From NCBI GenBank assembly GCA_964654605.1, contig CAZZLW010000008.1, positions 1 through 27,246 of the forward strand: a stretch of 27,246 nt of DNA, in the 5' to 3' direction. Below are positions 24,670-27,246 of this stretch, one piece after another. The notes under the pieces are model-generated. The model did not search any database. It saw nothing but the letters and a program-made list of their open reading frames with translations, and was not told the DNA's origin. The position numbers and the translations under genes are program-made. Source of the stretch: Raineya sp964654605. GTDB lineage: Bacteria; Bacteroidota; Bacteroidia; Cytophagales; Thermonemataceae. Position 1 is the stretch's first letter; every line of letters starts with the position of its first letter.

Positions 24670-24702
24670 TTTTTTCATAAAAACATAAACTCTTAGCCCA
24701 AT

Positions 24703-26637
24703 ATGAAATTAGATGCCAAAATTCCCGAAGGACCGCTCGCCGAAAAATGGGACAGACACAAGTTTAATCTGAAACTTGTCAATCCTGCCAATAAACGCAA
24801 ATATGAAATCATAGTTGTTGGAACAGGTTTGGCAGGAGCCTCTGCCGCCGCAACACTCGCCGAATTAGGCTACAACGTCAAGGCTTTTTGCTTCCAAGAT
24901 AGCCCACGTAGGGCTCACTCTATTGCCGCCCAAGGAGGTATCAATGCCGCCAAAAACTACAAAAATGACGGCGATAGCGTCTTCCGTTTGTTTTACGATA
25001 CTATTAAAGGAGGCGATTATAGAGCCAGAGAAGCAAATGTATATCGCTTAGCACAAGTTTCTGTTAATATCATTGACCAATGTGTAGCACAAGGCGTGCC
25101 TTTTGCACGTGAATACGGCGGACTTTTGGACAATCGCTCTTTTGGTGGAGCTCAAGTTTCGCGTACTTTCTACGCCAAAGGGCAAACCGGGCAGCAACTC
25201 TTGCTCGGGGCTTATCAAGCATTGAGCCGCCAGATTGCCGCAGGAAAAGTCCAAATGTTCCCTCGTACCGAGCTAATGGACGTAGTAGTAGTAGATGGTA
25301 AATGTCGTGGCATCATTACCCGAAATCTTGTAACAGGTGAAATTGAAGCCCATTCGGCTCACGCCGTTCTACTTTGTACAGGTGGTTATGGAAACGTATT
25401 CTACCTTTCCACCAATGCAATGGGTTCAAATGCATCAGCGGCTTGGAGAGCCCACAAAAGAGGAGCTTTGTTTGCTAATCCTTGTTTTACACAAATTCAC
25501 CCTACTTGTATTCCTGTATCAGGCGACTATCAGTCTAAGCTAACTTTGATGTCAGAGTCTTTGCGTAATGACGGTCGCGTATGGGTGCCTAAAAAAATTG
25601 AAGATGCCGAGGCTATCCGCAAAGGTCTCAAATCGCCCAAAGATATTAAAGAAGAAGACCGCGACTACTTTTTGGAAAGAAAATACCCCTCTTTTGGTAA
25701 CCTCGTACCTCGTGATGTGGCTTCGCGTAATGCCAAATATGTTTGTGATGAAGGTAGAGGCGTGAGCCAAACGGGTCTGGCTGTATATCTGGATTTTGCT
25801 GATGCTATCAAACGCGATGGCAAAGCCGTTATTGAAGCCAAATATGGCAATCTTTTTGATATGTACAAGCAAATCACTGACCAAGACCCCTACGAAGTGC
25901 CTATGATGATTTATCCTGCGGTACATTACACAATGGGCGGATTATGGGTTGATTACAACTTAATGACTACCATTCAAGGTTTATATGCACTCGGCGAAGC
26001 TAATTTTTCAGACCACGGAGCCAATCGCTTGGGTGCTTCTGCCCTTATGCAAGGTTTGGCTGATGGCTATTTTGTGATTCCTTATACTATTGGCGATTAT
26101 CTGGCAACTATCGGACCTAGCGATAAAGTACCTACCTCTCACCCTGCTTTTGACCAAGCCAAAAAAGAAGTAAAAGACCGAATTCAGAAATTACTTTCTA
26201 TCAAAGGAAATAAAACCGTTGATGAAATACACAGAGAGTTAGGTAAAATTATGTGGGATTACTGCGGTATGTCCCGCAATGCAGAAGGCTTGAAATACGC
26301 CAAAGGTAAAATCCGTGAATTGCGTGAAGAATTTTGGAAAAATGTAAAAGTTACAGGTACAAACGAAGAATTTAACCAAACGCTTGAAAAAGCCTATCGT
26401 GTAGCTGACTTTCTAGAGCTTGGCGAACTAATGGTTGATGATGCTTTGCATAGAAACGAATCTTGTGGCGGACACTTCCGAGAAGAGTACCAAGTAGATG
26501 GCGAAGCCAAGCGTGATGATGAAAACTTCGCCTATGTAGCCGCTTGGGAATATACAGGAGATAACCAGCCCGAAGTCCTACACAAAGAGGAACTCATTTT
26601 TGAAAATGTAAAACTCACGCAAAGAAGTTACAAGTAA
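24703..26637 (+). CDS. sdhA: succinate dehydrogenase / fumarate reductase flavoprotein subunit
   Basis: This 644-residue catalytic subunit of complex II oxidises succinate to fumarate. The FAD-binding fold starts at IIVVGTGLAGASAA (37-50). H72 in RRAHSIAAQGG is the histidine that carries covalent FAD. Active-site regions HPTCIP, SESLRNDGR and HYTMGG are present, as is the second FAD segment DHGANRLGASALMQGL. The sequence is complete and of type B length. It should be cotranscribed with sdhC, but a two-gene cassette lies between them. No sdhB follows: a perfect terminator begins four bases after the stop. Base composition is clearly richer in G+C than the cassette (33 and 31 of 60 in two samples). 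Confidence 0.96.
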   Translation: MKLDAKIPEGPLAEKWDRHKFNLKLVNPANKRKYEIIVVGTGLAGASAAATLAELGYNVKAFCFQDSPRRAHSIAAQGGINAAKNYKNDGDSVFRLFYDTIKGGDYRAREANVYRLAQVSVNIIDQCVAQGVPFAREYGGLLDNRSFGGAQVSRTFYAKGQTGQQLLLGAYQALSRQIAAGKVQMFPRTELMDVVVVDGKCRGIITRNLVTGEIEAHSAHAVLLCTGGYGNVFYLSTNAMGSNASAAWRAHKRGALFANPCFTQIHPTCIPVSGDYQSKLTLMSESLRNDGRVWVPKKIEDAEAIRKGLKSPKDIKEEDRDYFLERKYPSFGNLVPRDVASRNAKYVCDEGRGVSQTGLAVYLDFADAIKRDGKAVIEAKYGNLFDMYKQITDQDPYEVPMMIYPAVHYTMGGLWVDYNLMTTIQGLYALGEANFSDHGANRLGASALMQGLADGYFVIPYTIGDYLATIGPSDKVPTSHPAFDQAKKEVKDRIQKLLSIKGNKTVDEIHRELGKIMWDYCGMSRNAEGLKYAKGKIRELREEFWKNVKVTGTNEEFNQTLEKAYRVADFLELGELMVDDALHRNESCGGHFREEYQVDGEAKRDDENFAYVAAWEYTGDNQPEVLHKEELIFENVKLTQRSYK

Positions 26638-26641
26638 AATC

Positions 26642-26677
26642 AAAAAATCCCGAAAATTTGCATTTTCGGGATTTTTT
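26642..26677 (+). terminator. strong rho-independent terminator after sdhA
   Basis: A perfect 16-bp inverted repeat (26642-26657 with 26662-26677) surrounds the loop TTGC, has a CCCG/CGGG core and ends in six T. Symmetrical A and T runs would let it work on both strands. It ends the sdh transcript without an sdhB gene. Confidence 0.92.
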
Positions 26678-26703
26678 ATGGATATTTATGGTAAATTCAT
26701 CTT

Positions 26704-27246
26704 ATGGAAACCCTTACCAAAATCAGTGTTGAGGAATATTTGGAACAAGAAGCCAAAAATCACTACAAAAGCGAATACCACGCAGGAGAAGTGATTGCTA
26801 TGGCGGGGGCATCTTTGACTCACAATGTTATAGTAGCCAACACGATTACTATCCTGAATAATTGTATCAAAGAAAAAAATTGCATTGTATTACCTAGCGA
26901 TATGCTTGTAAAACTATCCGCTTGTGAAAAATACGTGTATCCTGATATTGTGTTGCTTTGTGGTGAGCAACAAATAGAAAAGCACAAAGGTTTAGATGTT
27001 TTGCTTAACCCTACTGTTATCGTTGAAGTTTTATCGGTAAGCACTGCCCATTACGATGCCCACGAGAAAATGGAATGTTACTTCACGCTGGAAAGTCTGA
27101 AAGAGTATTGGCTCATTGATAGTGAAAAAATTGCTATCAAAGGCTACAAAAAGCAAAATGAAAACGATTGGCATTTACACCTTAGCAAAAATCCCGATGA
27201 AAAAATACAAATTGGTGAGTGTGAAATCCTTATCAAAGATATTTAT
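26704..27246 (+). CDS. Uma2-family endonuclease-like protein (partial at window end)
   Basis: The 181 residues visible here belong to the Uma2/DUF820 family, a restriction-endonuclease-like PD-(D/E)XK fold that is often found in many copies in Cytophagales and cyanobacteria and whose biology is poorly known. The usual N-terminal pattern is present (SVEEYL, SEYHAGEVIAMAG, H40). The catalytic region comprises VYPDIVLL (D81), VIVEVLSVST (E108) and the helix YDAHEKMECYFTLESLKEYWLID. The frame is open to the last base, so the stop lies outside the window; probably only a few residues are missing. It begins 27 bases after the sdhA terminator, without a recognisable promoter. Confidence 0.88.
   Translation, partial: METLTKISVEEYLEQEAKNHYKSEYHAGEVIAMAGASLTHNVIVANTITILNNCIKEKNCIVLPSDMLVKLSACEKYVYPDIVLLCGEQQIEKHKGLDVLLNPTVIVEVLSVSTAHYDAHEKMECYFTLESLKEYWLIDSEKIAIKGYKKQNENDWHLHLSKNPDEKIQIGECEILIKDIY

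Noticed and set aside
23041..24705. Direct repeats or att-like sites flanking the ATPase cassette
   Set aside because: Comparison of the two junctions by eye showed only shared T-rich stretches, so no insertion boundary can be defined.

Overview
The window comes from a low-GC member of the Bacteroidota, most likely a Cytophagales-type aerobe (inference). The evidence is the gene content (DUF2851 protein, four-helix-type FtsK, single-subunit di-haem SdhC, GH3-family enzyme, LytS/LytTR pair, OmpA protein with PD40 repeats), the absence of obvious Shine-Dalgarno sequences, and several promoters of the Bacteroidota type (TTTG, about 20-22 bases, TAnnTTTG). Coding density is high: no gene-free stretch exceeds 300 bases.

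Layout. 1-1461: an AT-rich LytS-type kinase whose membrane part is missing or broken, overlapping a LytTR response regulator. 1490-4338: a GH3-family acyl-adenylate enzyme, a solitary cytochrome c oxidase subunit III facing it, and a YfiR-family periplasmic protein. 4453-6940 (minus): a class V aminotransferase followed by a MATE exporter. 7152-12346 (plus): ftsK, a DUF2851 protein and a secreted PD40 beta-propeller protein, closed by a hairpin. 12425-17406 (minus): DinB-like protein, enoyl-CoA hydratase, ketoacyl synthase III, dcd, sucC with a terminator, and a secreted protein containing an exact 30-bp tandem repeat. 17527-19503 (plus): a large OmpA-family envelope protein. 19579-22061 (minus): M28 peptidase, glycosyltransferase 2 and a small lipoprotein. 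22235-26637 (plus): sdhC, a two-gene ATPase cassette, then sdhA and a perfect terminator. 26704 to the edge: a Uma2-family nuclease-like gene, cut by the window end.

Most genes are housekeeping: TCA cycle and respiration (sucC, sdhC, sdhA, oxidase subunit III), chromosome segregation, nucleotide and fatty-acid metabolism, and the envelope. The most unusual locus is 23066-24669, where an SMC/RecF-like AAA ATPase and a small protein with nuclease-like acidic motifs sit between sdhC and sdhA. The two genes overlap by four bases and are more AT-rich than their neighbours. No sdhB follows sdhA. This looks like an acquired ATPase-effector pair, possibly anti-phage, that uses a core respiratory operon for expression. 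I cannot assign it to a named system.
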